DNA of 64,000 nucleotides from an uncultured Lachnospiraceae bacterium. GTDB lineage: Bacteria; Bacillota; Clostridia; Lachnospirales; Lachnospiraceae. Position 1 is the stretch's first letter, and every line of letters starts with the position of its first letter. This document shows, piece by piece, positions 52,990 through 62,456 of the stretch. The notes beneath the pieces were generated by a model. The model saw nothing but the letters and a program-made list of their open reading frames with translations. It was not told the DNA's origin and did not search any database. The stretch covers positions 17,453 to 81,452 of the forward strand of contig ONAD01000014.1 of the NCBI GenBank assembly GCA_900315735.1. Reading direction: 5' to 3'. The position numbers and the translations under genes were made by a program.

Positions 52990-53822
52990 GAAATATTCTA
53001 TTTTCGGGGAATGTCAAAGTATTTGATGGAATACTGACCGGGATGCTGTCCATTTTTATGCGGACGAAATCGACAGAGCCATACCGCATCTACATTTTTA
53101 CAATGGATGTATCACATTTAAGAGACGATTTTCTGCCGGTGAGTGATGAGCAGATTGCATTTTTAAATGAGGTAGCAAAGTCCTATAACAAAGAAAATAT
53201 TGTAATCAAGATTGATGTGACAGATATTTATAAAGAAGAATTTGCAGGCTGTCCGAACGAGGGTGCGTATTGTTCGCCATATACCCTGCTTCGTCTGTTT
53301 GCAGATAAGATTCCGGAAATCCCGGATAAGCTTCTTTATCTGGATGCAGATATTTTATTTAACCGGGAGCCGGAACTTTTATATGACATTGATGTAAAAG
53401 GGTATGAGTATGCTGCAGCAAGAGACCACTATGGAAAATATTTAATCAATCCAAACTATATCAATGCGGGAGTATTGCTTTTTAATATGGCAGAGATTAA
53501 GAAAACAGGTCTTTTTGAAAAAGCAAGACATCTGATTAAGACAAAAAAATTACTGTTTGCGGATCAGGATGCAGTATACAGAAGTACCACGGCAAAGAAA
53601 ATGCTGCCGCAGAAATATAATGACCAGAAGTTCTTACATAAGAGTACAATAATCAGACATTTTTCCAAACGGCTTTTTTACCTGCCATATCCGCATACGG
53701 CAAATATTAAGCAGTGGAATGTCAGTGCAATTCACAGAATTTTTAAGTATGAAGCGTTTGATGATATTCTGTTCGAATATATTTATCTGAAAAAGAAATT
53801 TGAACAGGACACTAAGAGGTAA
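52986..53822 (+). CDS. Glycosyltransferase family 8 protein
   Basis: 278 residues. GT-A fold with LLYLDADILFN (DxD metal motif near residue 116) and YINAGVLLFNM, standard for GT8. No signal peptide or membrane helix. Uses a UDP-sugar. Overlaps the plsC-like gene and sits 11 bases before a GT8-acyltransferase fusion; likely in the same glycolipid or cell-wall glycan pathway. Confidence 0.9.
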   Translation: MRNILFSGNVKVFDGILTGMLSIFMRTKSTEPYRIYIFTMDVSHLRDDFLPVSDEQIAFLNEVAKSYNKENIVIKIDVTDIYKEEFAGCPNEGAYCSPYTLLRLFADKIPEIPDKLLYLDADILFNREPELLYDIDVKGYEYAAARDHYGKYLINPNYINAGVLLFNMAEIKKTGLFEKARHLIKTKKLLFADQDAVYRSTTAKKMLPQKYNDQKFLHKSTIIRHFSKRLFYLPYPHTANIKQWNVSAIHRIFKYEAFDDILFEYIYLKKKFEQDTKR

Positions 53823-53833
53823 GGAGTTAATTT

Positions 53834-55654
53834 ATGGAAATGAAGAGTTTATCACAGTATGGAAAGAAAGCGGAGATACCCATTTTCTTTGCCTGCGATG
53901 AGGACTTTGTAAAATATACGATGGTTTCAATGAAGTCCATCATGGAAAATGCAGACCGCAGTCGGAAATATCATATTTACATTTTACATATGGGAATTAC
54001 GGAAGCAACCCAGGCAAAAGTGCTTGCCATGGCAGATGAAGAATTTGCAATTGATTTTGTGGATGTTACAGACAAGATGAAGAGCATTGCAGATAAGCTT
54101 CCGATTCGTGACTATTATTCCAACACAACATATTTCCGGCTTTTTATTCCGGATATGTTTCCGCAGTACCGCAAGGCACTTTATATTGACAGTGATACGA
54201 TTGTAGTGGGAAATATTGCAGAATTATATGATCATAAACTTGGTAAATTATATGCAGGAGTCTGTCCGGACCGTGTGGTAGCACAGACAGATATCTTAGG
54301 TGATTATGTAGAAAAGGTATTAGGCGTAAAGCGCACCAGATATTTCAACGCCGGAGTAATGCTGATGAACTGCAGTCAGTTCCGTGAAAATCATCTTTTA
54401 GATGAATTCTTAGAGATGCTTCACATCTATCTTTTTGTGGTAGCGCAGGATCAGGATTACCTGAATCTGATTTGCAAGAATCAGGTGCTTTATATGGAAC
54501 CGAAGTGGAATGCACAGGTATTTGGAGAACTTGCCTGCCCGGAAGAAGAGGTAGGATTATTCCATTTTAATATGGCTGCAAAACCATGGCATTATGAAGA
54601 CTGCCGTCTGGCAGAGTATTTCTGGAAATATGCGAAGATGACAGCGGATTATGATGCCATAAAAGAAGGACTTGCCAATTATACCGATGAGCAGCGCCGC
54701 AATGACAGTGTGTCCGGTGAGAAATTAATCCAGCTTGCGGTATCTGAGATTAACAGAGAAGATAATTATCTTCGCAAGATGGAAAAAGCCGGAAAATCAG
54801 AAAGTAAGCTTGCGCTGCTTGCTCACATAGAGGAACTGGAGCGGGAAGGAAGATTTTCAGAAGATGCAGAAGTAAATCCACCGGCACCGGTTCTGATGCC
54901 GGAAGATATTAATTATCTTCCAAGAAGTTTAAAGAGCAAGACACAGACCAAATATGCATTTAAAGTAGCAAGATGGTTTGTTAATATGCTGATAAAGAAA
55001 AAGCAGCTGATAATCAAAGAATACAAAGGCATTGAAAATCTTGAAAAAGTAGCAGACGGAGCAGTCATTACCTGTAACCATTTCAATGCATTTGACAGCT
55101 TTGCCATCCAGCTTGCCTTCGAACAGGCTAAATTGAAAAAGAAAAAGATGTACCGTGTAATCCGGGAAGGCAATTATACCGGATTTCCGGGATTTTACGG
55201 AGTGTTAATGCGCCATTGCAACACACTGCCGTTAAGCTCTAATTTTAAGACCATGGAGAAATTCATTGCTGCCGTAGACAGGGTATTAGAGAAAAATCAG
55301 TTTGTACTTGTCTATCCGGAGCAGGGAATGTGGTGGAATTACCGGAAACCAAGACCGCTGCAGAAGGGCGCATTTACCTTCGCTGCCAGAAATAATAAGC
55401 CGGTACTTCCCGTATTTATTACCATGGAAGACAGTGATGTTTTAGATGATGACGGATTCTATGTGCAGGAATATACGGTGCATTTCTGTGAACCGATTTA
55501 TCCGGATCCGAATAAAAAGCGTGCACAGAATTCCTGTGAGATGCGGGATAAGAATTATGAAGCGTGGAAAGCTGTTTACGAGCAGACCTATGGAGAGAAA
55601 CTGACCTATAGTTGTGATGAGGAACAGCCGATTAAAGAGAAGAAAGCACTCTAA
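53834..55654 (+). CDS. GT8 glycosyltransferase-PlsC acyltransferase fusion
   Basis: 606 residues, RBS TAAGGAG. Residues ~10-270: GT8 domain with ALYIDSDTIVVGN, YFNAGVMLMNC and FHFNMAAKPWHY. Residues ~270-370: helical linker. Residues ~375-580: PlsC-like domain with CNHFNAFDSFA (H-x4-D) and YPEQGMWW. The two halves correspond to the two separate genes upstream, so the fusion likely performs linked sugar transfer and acylation. Unusual architecture. Confidence 0.88.
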   Translation: MEMKSLSQYGKKAEIPIFFACDEDFVKYTMVSMKSIMENADRSRKYHIYILHMGITEATQAKVLAMADEEFAIDFVDVTDKMKSIADKLPIRDYYSNTTYFRLFIPDMFPQYRKALYIDSDTIVVGNIAELYDHKLGKLYAGVCPDRVVAQTDILGDYVEKVLGVKRTRYFNAGVMLMNCSQFRENHLLDEFLEMLHIYLFVVAQDQDYLNLICKNQVLYMEPKWNAQVFGELACPEEEVGLFHFNMAAKPWHYEDCRLAEYFWKYAKMTADYDAIKEGLANYTDEQRRNDSVSGEKLIQLAVSEINREDNYLRKMEKAGKSESKLALLAHIEELEREGRFSEDAEVNPPAPVLMPEDINYLPRSLKSKTQTKYAFKVARWFVNMLIKKKQLIIKEYKGIENLEKVADGAVITCNHFNAFDSFAIQLAFEQAKLKKKKMYRVIREGNYTGFPGFYGVLMRHCNTLPLSSNFKTMEKFIAAVDRVLEKNQFVLVYPEQGMWWNYRKPRPLQKGAFTFAARNNKPVLPVFITMEDSDVLDDDGFYVQEYTVHFCEPIYPDPNKKRAQNSCEMRDKNYEAWKAVYEQTYGEKLTYSCDEEQPIKEKKAL

Positions 55655-55705
55655 TAAAAGTTGCAGGAAATGTAATATGTATTGAGAAAGGGTAAGGGAT
55701 AAATT

Positions 55706-56296
55706 ATGAATAATCAGTGGAACCAGATGCCACCAAACATGCCGCCACAGCAGAGACCGCCGATGCCACCGAATATGCCGCCGCAGCAAGGTGGACCAAT
55801 GCCGCCGAATATGCAGATGCAGCAGGGCAGACCGATGCCACCAAACATGCAGATGCAGCAGAGACCGCCGATGCCAACGAATATGCCGCCACGACAGGGA
55901 AAAATGCCACGGCCGGAGCTCTCTCCGGAAGATAAGAAGCAGGCAGACAAATTATGTATTATTTCCATGATTTTGATGTTTGCTCCGATTGTAATAATTT
56001 TTATTAAAGATATCATTCTGGGAGTAATGTATGATACTGGAACAGAAGAATTTCTTTATAATATTGCAGGCAGTTATGTTTTGGAATCAACATTGACATT
56101 CCTTTTAATTGGCTGTGGGATTGCAGCACTGGTACTTATGATATTAGTCCGTGTAAAATATCCGCAGAGTGTATTTGGTAAAGTATTGATGTGGCTTTAT
56201 ATTGTACTTGCCATTCTTGTAGTAGTATTTATTGCAGTGACAATTATTGCCTGTGGGCTGGCATTTGCAAGCTGTGTCCGCAGCTGTCCGGGCTGA
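55706..56296 (+). CDS. Membrane protein with Pro/Met/Gln-rich repeats
   Basis: 196 residues. Residues 1-65 are low-complexity repeats of (M)PPNM(PP/QM)QQ; residues ~80-190 hold three membrane helices. The repeat DNA is built from units like ATGCCGCCACAGCAG. The N-terminal tail is probably cytosolic and flexible. No catalytic motif; function unknown. Last Cys-rich stretch (CGLAFASCVRSC) is in the C-terminal helix. Gap of 16 bases to the Lgt-like gene. Confidence 0.7.
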   Translation: MNNQWNQMPPNMPPQQRPPMPPNMPPQQGGPMPPNMQMQQGRPMPPNMQMQQRPPMPTNMPPRQGKMPRPELSPEDKKQADKLCIISMILMFAPIVIIFIKDIILGVMYDTGTEEFLYNIAGSYVLESTLTFLLIGCGIAALVLMILVRVKYPQSVFGKVLMWLYIVLAILVVVFIAVTIIACGLAFASCVRSCPG

Positions 56297-56312
56297 TAAG
56301 GCAGGAAAATAA

Positions 56313-57038
56313 ATGATAGATATTACGATTTTACACTGGAGGATTTCGCCGTATTTTATCTGTTTTCTCTTAAGCTTTGTGCTGGCATATATTTACATTG
56401 CCCGCTCCTTAAGAAAGGCAGGTATTAAGCCGGCATATATCTTTTATTCGGAGCTGCTAAGCACAGTTCTTGCCCTGTATTTTGGGGCATTCTATACGTT
56501 TGTCGTGCAATTGGTAGAACATGGCAAGCTAGAAACATTCGGCTTTTCCAGTCTTGGAGGCATGGCGGGAATCATGCTTGGCGTGTGGATTTTTACAAAA
56601 ATCAGTAAGGAACATAAGACGGAGCTATGGACTGTATATGTGCTGGCATTGGGACTGATGTATGCAGTTTCAAAGCTGGGCTGTTTCTTTGCGGGCTGTT
56701 GTATTGGCATGAGATATCAGGGACCTGGCAGTATCCGCTATCTTGATAATGGAGCAGCGGGGGAATACCTTTTTCCAGTTCAGCTGGCAGAGACAATCTT
56801 ATTTCTGCTGGCATTTTTGTTGCTTCACAGGATGGCAGAACGAAAAAGGAATGGTATAATTCCAAAGAGTCTGCTGCTGTATGCGATATTAAAATTTGCA
56901 CTGGATTATCTGCGATATTATGAAACCAGAAGGCTTTTCAGTGCCAACCAGTGGGGATGTCTGCTGGTAATTGCAATCGTATTGCTCTATGAAGCAGTAC
57001 AACAAATTAAACACAAAGTTAATAATAAAGTAGTATAA
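56313..57038 (+). CDS. Prolipoprotein diacylglyceryl transferase (Lgt)-like protein
   Basis: 241 residues, seven membrane helices. SKLGCFFAGCCIG corresponds to the Lgt signature region (K.GCF..GCC.G), and FGAFYTFVVQ to the earlier helix. The Lgt motif with catalytic Arg (R..NF.N.E) is not obvious, and the protein is shorter than typical Lgt, so it may be an Lgt-like paralogue rather than the essential enzyme. Confidence 0.65.
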   Translation: MIDITILHWRISPYFICFLLSFVLAYIYIARSLRKAGIKPAYIFYSELLSTVLALYFGAFYTFVVQLVEHGKLETFGFSSLGGMAGIMLGVWIFTKISKEHKTELWTVYVLALGLMYAVSKLGCFFAGCCIGMRYQGPGSIRYLDNGAAGEYLFPVQLAETILFLLAFLLLHRMAERKRNGIIPKSLLLYAILKFALDYLRYYETRRLFSANQWGCLLVIAIVLLYEAVQQIKHKVNNKVV

Positions 57039-57047
57039 ACAATATGG

Positions 57048-57088
57048 AAAAAGAGTTTTGCAGGTGTTGGGCCGGCAGAACTCTTTTT
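57048..57088. terminator. Terminator after the lgt-like gene
   Basis: AAAAAGAGTT (57,048-57,057) pairs exactly with AACTCTTTTT (57,079-57,088). Confidence 0.8.
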
Positions 57089-57091
57089 GCG

Positions 57092-57136
57092 TTGCCAGAC
57101 ATCTGTAAGAAGTTGCCGGTGGCATGTACTGTATGT
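57092..57136 (+). repeat. Dispersed 45-bp repeat, copy 2
   Basis: Partner of 48,617-48,661 (37/45 identical). Starts right after a terminator, as copy 1 does. The remaining 57,137-57,313 is AT-rich leader with no other structure I can support. Confidence 0.7.
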
Positions 57137-57313
57137 TGTCATTCATATTTCTAAAATTTACAGAAGATATAGTTTACATAATATAGGTACAAAATATGGG
57201 ACACATCCTGTTATAACATAGTCTTATCAGAGAGCAGAACCACAGAAAATATAAGAAATGTGGCAGAAAAGCGAAAGAAAAGATAAGAAAAAAGACACAG
57301 GGAGGTCACAATT

Positions 57314-57547
57314 ATGCGTGATAATACAGTACATGTAAGAAAAGGAAAGAAGCATCCAACAAAACTGGAGATTATTGTGCTGGCAGCATTGGCGGCACTT
57401 ATGGTAAGTGGAGGCGTTTTATTATTGCTGGCAGCTTTGCTGGGACAGGATATTGCGGAATGGAATCACAGAGCAGCAATCACAGCAGGACTTTCACTTG
57501 CAGGAATTGTATGGGGATGGTTAATCTGGGCGAACCGTTTGTCATAA
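57314..57547 (+). CDS. Small two-helix membrane protein
   Basis: 77 residues, RBS GGGAGGTC. Basic N-terminus (VRKGKKHPTK), two membrane helices (~22-42 and ~52-72). No recognised family. Single gene between the lgt-like gene and the surface protein gene. Confidence 0.65.
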   Translation: MRDNTVHVRKGKKHPTKLEIIVLAALAALMVSGGVLLLLAALLGQDIAEWNHRAAITAGLSLAGIVWGWLIWANRLS

Positions 57548-57587
57548 TTTCAAGTTGGGCAGGGCGGTATCGTTTTACGAATTGAGG

Positions 57588-57616
57588 TTGACGCATTCCC
57601 GATAGTTTTCTATAAT
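57588..57616 (+). promoter_or_regulatory. Promoter of the surface protein gene
   Basis: -35 TTGACG (57,588-57,593), 17-base spacer, -10 TATAAT (57,611-57,616). Confidence 0.7.
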
Positions 57617-57698
57617 AAAACTGATTATATTGTGCAGGAAAATCAAAAGAAGATTTTCTTATTGTTTTGGAGAAAAAGGGAATTGAAGGAGACGGAAA

Positions 57699-59288
57699 AT
57701 GAAGAAAACAATTCGTAAGATAGAGATACTTTTTATGACATTGATTTGTGTTCTTACTATGTCAGGAATGACCATGCAGGTATACGCCGGTTCAGCGGAT
57801 AATTCATTAGAGACACTGACTGTGGCTGAGGGTTCATTGTCACCGGCATTTGAAGGAAGCCGCATGTACTATACCGTACAGGTGGGACAGGATGTAAGCA
57901 GCGTGACGGTAAGTGCCAAGACGGTAAATCCGGCGGCAACGATTCAGTCCGGAGTCGGAACCACTACCTTAAAAACCGATGGAGATACTAAGATTGACGT
58001 AGTAGTGCAGGCAGAGAATGGAAACCTTGCTACTTATCATCTGACCATAACCAAATCTGCAGCAGGTACAACAGATAACACTGGAGCAGATACTACAGCA
58101 AATTCAGATACCACAACCAGCACAGACACAACTAATAATACTCCAACGGACGATAATGCCGGAGCAGATAATGGCACAGATACAACCGCACCGGATGATG
58201 CTGCATCCACATATAAGGTGTCAGAGGATTTTACAGCAGAACAGATTCCGGCAGACTTTACGGAAGCACAGGTAACTTATCAGGGAAGTGAGTATCGTGG
58301 AGCTGCTTTTAACAATGGGAATTTATCACTTTTATATATGACAGATGCAGCAGGAAATGCAGGCTTTTATGTGGTAAACAGTACTGATAATAGTGTGTGT
58401 CCATATATTCGGATTGATAATGGAGATAATTATCTGATTTTAATGACTCCTTCCGCAGTGACTTCTTTTGTACCGGGCGAAGTAACCACGCCTATTCAGG
58501 TGGGTGACAGCACATTTGAAGATGCATATGCAACAGAAACAGAGAATGTCTATACCGTATATGGAATGACCAATGACGGACAGGAAGGCTGGTATAATTA
58601 CAATACCGGGGATGGAACATTCAGCGAATATCAGTACAGTGATACCACAACAGAAGATACGGATACTACTTATCTTCAGAATGCATTAAATGATTTGAAT
58701 GACAAATATACTGCAAGAAAAGACCGGGATTTAAAGATTATTGCTGGATTAATCGTAGTAATCGTAATTCTCATATTTATCATTATCAATCTTTTGCTTC
58801 GCGGAAGAAGAGGATATGAGGAAGAAGATGACGAGGAAGAAATTGAAGAAGCAGCAGATATTTTTGAAGAAGAAAAGCGAAGAAAAGCAAAGAAGAAACA
58901 GAAGTTTGTAGAAGATACCGGTAAAGTTGAAGAAGAGCCGGTCAAAGAGAAAGAGACTAAGGCTGTATCAGAAGCACCGGAGAAAGCAGAACCGAAAGAC
59001 GCAGAAGAAAAAGCAGAGGCAGATTCCGAAGCTCATTTACCGGAAGAAGTGGTGGAGCGGTTAGGCGAAGCTGACTTCATGGATGAATTTGAAGAGGAAC
59101 CGGAATTTATGTCCGGCAGAAAGAAACGTGAAAAGGAAAAGAAAGAGAAAAAAGAGAAGAGACGTCGGAGCAAAGATATTTTTGACGATGATGATGACGA
59201 TAATGGACTCTTTGCAAGCCATGATGACTTTATAGAAAAAGAATCATCAGATGATGATATCGAAGTAATGGATTTGAATGATTTATAA
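57699..59288 (+). CDS. Surface protein with cadherin-like beta-sandwich and acidic cytosolic tail
   Basis: 529 residues, RBS AAGGAGA. Signal peptide ~1-31 (ending MQVYAGS). Residues ~36-125: cadherin-like beta-sandwich (LETLTVAEGSLSPAF...YTVQVGQDV, LATYHLTITKSA). Then a Thr/Asp/Asn-rich linker, a second beta region (~165-310), one membrane helix (~345-367) and a long, highly charged cytosolic tail rich in Glu and Lys with a DDDDDDN run. It could pass a surface contact to the cytosol. Upstream of clpC by 31 bases. Confidence 0.75.
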   Translation: MKKTIRKIEILFMTLICVLTMSGMTMQVYAGSADNSLETLTVAEGSLSPAFEGSRMYYTVQVGQDVSSVTVSAKTVNPAATIQSGVGTTTLKTDGDTKIDVVVQAENGNLATYHLTITKSAAGTTDNTGADTTANSDTTTSTDTTNNTPTDDNAGADNGTDTTAPDDAASTYKVSEDFTAEQIPADFTEAQVTYQGSEYRGAAFNNGNLSLLYMTDAAGNAGFYVVNSTDNSVCPYIRIDNGDNYLILMTPSAVTSFVPGEVTTPIQVGDSTFEDAYATETENVYTVYGMTNDGQEGWYNYNTGDGTFSEYQYSDTTTEDTDTTYLQNALNDLNDKYTARKDRDLKIIAGLIVVIVILIFIIINLLLRGRRGYEEEDDEEEIEEAADIFEEEKRRKAKKKQKFVEDTGKVEEEPVKEKETKAVSEAPEKAEPKDAEEKAEADSEAHLPEEVVERLGEADFMDEFEEEPEFMSGRKKREKEKKEKKEKRRRSKDIFDDDDDDNGLFASHDDFIEKESSDDDIEVMDLNDL

Positions 59289-59319
59289 GAGAGTCAGCGC
59301 GTAGTGACAGGAGGATTTT

Positions 59320-61779
59320 ATGCATAAACCATATACAAAACAAGCGCAGAAAGTAATAGAACTGACGACAAAAGCAGCCAGAAGTATGCATCATAATTAT
59401 ATTGGAACAGAGCACCTTTTACTGGGCTTATTAAAAGAGGGCAGCGGAGTAGCTGCCTGCGTTCTGATGGATGCAGGAGTAGAAGAAGCACGTCTGGTAG
59501 AACTGATAGAAGATTTGATTGCTCCATCTTCGGATGTAGCAGTATTGGACCGGAAAGGCTATTCTCCGAGGATTCAGCATATCATTGAGACCGCTGATCA
59601 GGAGGCAGAGCGTTTTGACAATGAGAATATTGGAACAGAACACCTTTTAATTGCCTTATTAAAAGAGGCAGACTGTGCCGGAGTGCGTCTGTTGAATACA
59701 CTTGGTGTGAATATCCAGAAGATTTATATTGAGACTCTGGTAGCCATGGGAGAAGATGCAAACCGCTATAAAGAGGAGATTGCTGCAAGTAAATCCGGAA
59801 AGAAGAAAGCGGTAGAAGCAACGCCGACCTTAGACCAGTATTCCAGAGATTTGACTGCTATGGCAGCCTATGGTGAGATAGATCCGGTGATTGGCAGAGA
59901 GGCAGAAATTGCCCGCGTGATTCAGATTCTAAGCCGCAGAACGAAGAATAATCCATGTCTGATTGGAGAACCGGGAGTTGGAAAGACAGCCATTGCAGAG
60001 GGACTTGCACAGCGTATTGCATCCGGACTGGTTCCGGATACAGTCCGGGGAAAACGGGTGGTAACACTGGATTTATCCGGAATGGTAGCAGGCTCTAAGT
60101 ACCGTGGAGAATTTGAAGAGCGGATTAAGAAAGTCATTCGTGAAGTGACAGAAGCAGGAAATGTGCTTCTTTTCATAGACGAACTTCATACGATTATCGG
60201 AGCAGGAGGAGCAGAAGGTGCTATTGATGCATCCAATATTTTAAAACCATCCCTTGCCCGCGGAGAAATCCAGTTAATCGGAGCAACCACATTAGAAGAA
60301 TACCGGAAATATATTGAAAAAGATGCAGCCCTGGAACGTCGTTTCCAGCCGGTAACGGTGGAAGAACCGACGGAAGAGCAGGCAATAGAGATATTAAAAG
60401 GATTAAGAGAACGCTATGAGAAGCATCATCATGTAGAGATTACAGATGCCGGAATTGAAGCAGCAGTGAAGCTTTCTGCCCGTTATATTGCAGACCGCTA
60501 TCTGCCGGATAAGGCAATTGATTTGATGGATGAAGCTTCCTCTAAAGTTCGTCTTGGCGGATTTAAAATGCCGGAGAAAATCAGTGAATTGGAGCGTAAG
60601 ATTGCCCAGTTAGAGGACGATATGGAGACGGCTCTGATGGAGCAGCGTTTTGAAGATGCCGGAGCAATCCGCAAGGAAAAGGAAGCTGCCCGGAAGAAAT
60701 ATGAAAAGCAGGTGGAAAAATACCATCGGGATGCAGACAAGAAGAAACTGGTTGTCGGAGAAAATGAAATTGCAGAAATTGTATCCGACTGGACGAAGAT
60801 ACCGGTGAAGAGACTGGCAGAAGGCGAGGCTGCACGTCTCAATCGTCTGGAAAAGACACTGCATAAGCGCGTAGTGGGACAGGAAGAGGCAGTCAGTGCA
60901 GTGGCAAGAGCAGTCAGAAGAGGACGGGTAGGATTAAAAGACCCACATCGTCCGATTGGCTCTTTCCTTTTCTTAGGACCTACCGGAGTTGGTAAGACTG
61001 AGATAACAAAGGCACTGGCAGAGGCTGTCTTTGGCGATGAGCAGGCAATGATTCGTGTTGACATGTCAGAGTATATGGAGAAACACAGTGTTTCTAAAAT
61101 GATTGGTTCACCGCCAGGATATGTAGGCTATGAAGAAGGTGGCCAGCTCAGTGAGAAGGTCAGAAGAAAACCATATTCCGTTATTCTCTTTGATGAAATT
61201 GAAAAGGCACATCCGGATGTATTTAATGTCTTGCTTCAGGTGCTGGATGATGGACAGATTACAGATGCCCAGGGAAGACGGGTAGATTTTAAGAATACCA
61301 TTATCATTATGACATCCAATGCAGGGGCGCAGTCTATTATTGCACCGAAGAAGCTTGGGTTTGCTGCAAGCGAAGATGAAAAGAAGAATTATGAATACAT
61401 GAAAAATGGTGTAATGGAAGAAGTTCAGAGAATCTTTAAGCCGGAGTTCTTAAACCGAATTGATGAGACTATTGTATTCAGAGCTCTGAATAAAGAGGAC
61501 ATGAAGAAGATTGTCACCATTTTGAGCAAATCCTTAATCGACCGGTGCGAAAAACAGATGGGTATCCATCTGACCATAACCGGTAGCGTGAAAGGATACA
61601 TTGCCGAGAAAGCATATAATCCGAAATACGGAGCAAGACCATTGCGTCGTATGATACAGACACAGATAGAAGATATGCTGGCAGAAGAGATTTTATCCGG
61701 CAAAATCAAGCCGGGAGATGATGTGGAAATCCGCATGGTAAAAAAGGAAATAAAAACCGTTGTGAATTCATCAAAATAA
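59320..61779 (+). CDS. clpC: ATP-dependent Clp protease ATP-binding subunit ClpC
   Basis: 819 residues, RBS GGAGGA. N-terminal Clp repeats (~1-145), AAA-1 with Walker A GEPGVGKT (~216), UVR/M-domain with [21 protein letters not shown] (~435-455), AAA-2 with Walker A GPTGVGKT (~553), ending in the D2 small domain. Unfolds proteins for ClpP. ctsR, mcsA and mcsB, often in front of clpC, are absent here. Confidence 0.96.
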   Translation: MHKPYTKQAQKVIELTTKAARSMHHNYIGTEHLLLGLLKEGSGVAACVLMDAGVEEARLVELIEDLIAPSSDVAVLDRKGYSPRIQHIIETADQEAERFDNENIGTEHLLIALLKEADCAGVRLLNTLGVNIQKIYIETLVAMGEDANRYKEEIAASKSGKKKAVEATPTLDQYSRDLTAMAAYGEIDPVIGREAEIARVIQILSRRTKNNPCLIGEPGVGKTAIAEGLAQRIASGLVPDTVRGKRVVTLDLSGMVAGSKYRGEFEERIKKVIREVTEAGNVLLFIDELHTIIGAGGAEGAIDASNILKPSLARGEIQLIGATTLEEYRKYIEKDAALERRFQPVTVEEPTEEQAIEILKGLRERYEKHHHVEITDAGIEAAVKLSARYIADRYLPDKAIDLMDEASSKVRLGGFKMPEKISELERKIAQLEDDMETALMEQRFEDAGAIRKEKEAARKKYEKQVEKYHRDADKKKLVVGENEIAEIVSDWTKIPVKRLAEGEAARLNRLEKTLHKRVVGQEEAVSAVARAVRRGRVGLKDPHRPIGSFLFLGPTGVGKTEITKALAEAVFGDEQAMIRVDMSEYMEKHSVSKMIGSPPGYVGYEEGGQLSEKVRRKPYSVILFDEIEKAHPDVFNVLLQVLDDGQITDAQGRRVDFKNTIIIMTSNAGAQSIIAPKKLGFAASEDEKKNYEYMKNGVMEEVQRIFKPEFLNRIDETIVFRALNKEDMKKIVTILSKSLIDRCEKQMGIHLTITGSVKGYIAEKAYNPKYGARPLRRMIQTQIEDMLAEEILSGKIKPGDDVEIRMVKKEIKTVVNSSK

Positions 61780-61868
61780 CTGGAAAAATGTGTCGAGATA
61801 AGCTATAATATTTTCATAAAATTTACGAAAAAGCCATCTTGGGATAATGGCTTATAGGAGGATAAAAA

Positions 61869-62282
61869 ATGGCTGTAGTTGCAGAATTAATTCGTTCAGA
61901 AGCAAATGGAACAATCAGTTTTGGAGATTATACACTGGGAGCAAAATCCAAACTGGACAATTTTGAACATGCGGGAGATTTGTACAAAGTTAAGACATTT
62001 CGTGAGATTACCAAATTAGAGAGAAATGGAATGTTTGTATATGAATCTGTTCCGGGAACTGCAGTTACAAATATGGCAGCATCTGAAAACGGTGTGGAAT
62101 TTGAAGTAGAAGGACCGGAAGATGCAGAGATTACACTTGGCTTAATGGAAGAGACAGAGTATGATGTATTTGTAGCAGGAAAATCAATTGGTCAGATGAA
62201 GACCAATTTAGGTGGCAAATTAACACTTAGTGTAGAATTAGACCCGGAGACTCCGGTTGCAGTAAAAGTATCCAGGGTATAA
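61869..62282 (+). CDS. Conserved small protein of Lachnospiraceae type, function unknown
   Basis: 137 residues, RBS TAGGAGG. Soluble, beta-rich: NGTISFGDYTLGAK, VKTFREITKLERNGMFVYE, KTNLGGKLTLSVEL. I recall similar proteins carrying the name endosialidase in databases, but no catalytic residues support that name. The mRNA leader has an AAGCCAT/ATGGCTT hairpin (61,831-61,853) next to the RBS, and a -10 TATAAT lies near 61,804. Confidence 0.7.
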   Translation: MAVVAELIRSEANGTISFGDYTLGAKSKLDNFEHAGDLYKVKTFREITKLERNGMFVYESVPGTAVTNMAASENGVEFEVEGPEDAEITLGLMEETEYDVFVAGKSIGQMKTNLGGKLTLSVELDPETPVAVKVSRV

Positions 62283-62310
62283 ATCGGATACACCAATAAG
62301 ATGATAAGAA

Positions 62311-62347
62311 AGAGAATCCAATTCCAGCGGATTGGGTTCTCTTTTTA
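62311..62347 (+). terminator. Terminator after the small conserved gene
   Basis: AGAGAATCCAAT (62,311-62,322) pairs with ATTGGGTTCTCT (62,331-62,342), one G-T pair, then TTTT. Behind it, GGTAATAAGAAAG occurs twice, 20 bases apart (62,393 and 62,413). Confidence 0.85.
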
Positions 62348-62456
62348 CTAATTTACGCGAGTGGCTCGCAAAGCGTGTTTCTCGTAGTTGCCGGTAATAA
62401 GAAAGGTAGTTAGGTAATAAGAAAGACAGTTATTGCAAGAACAAGGGGGAAAATGG

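Noticed and set aside
55714..56016. Minus-strand and alternate frames over the Pro/Met-rich repeats (Gly- or Ala-rich peptides).
   Set aside because: Low-complexity shadows of the repeat-coding DNA in the real + strand gene.
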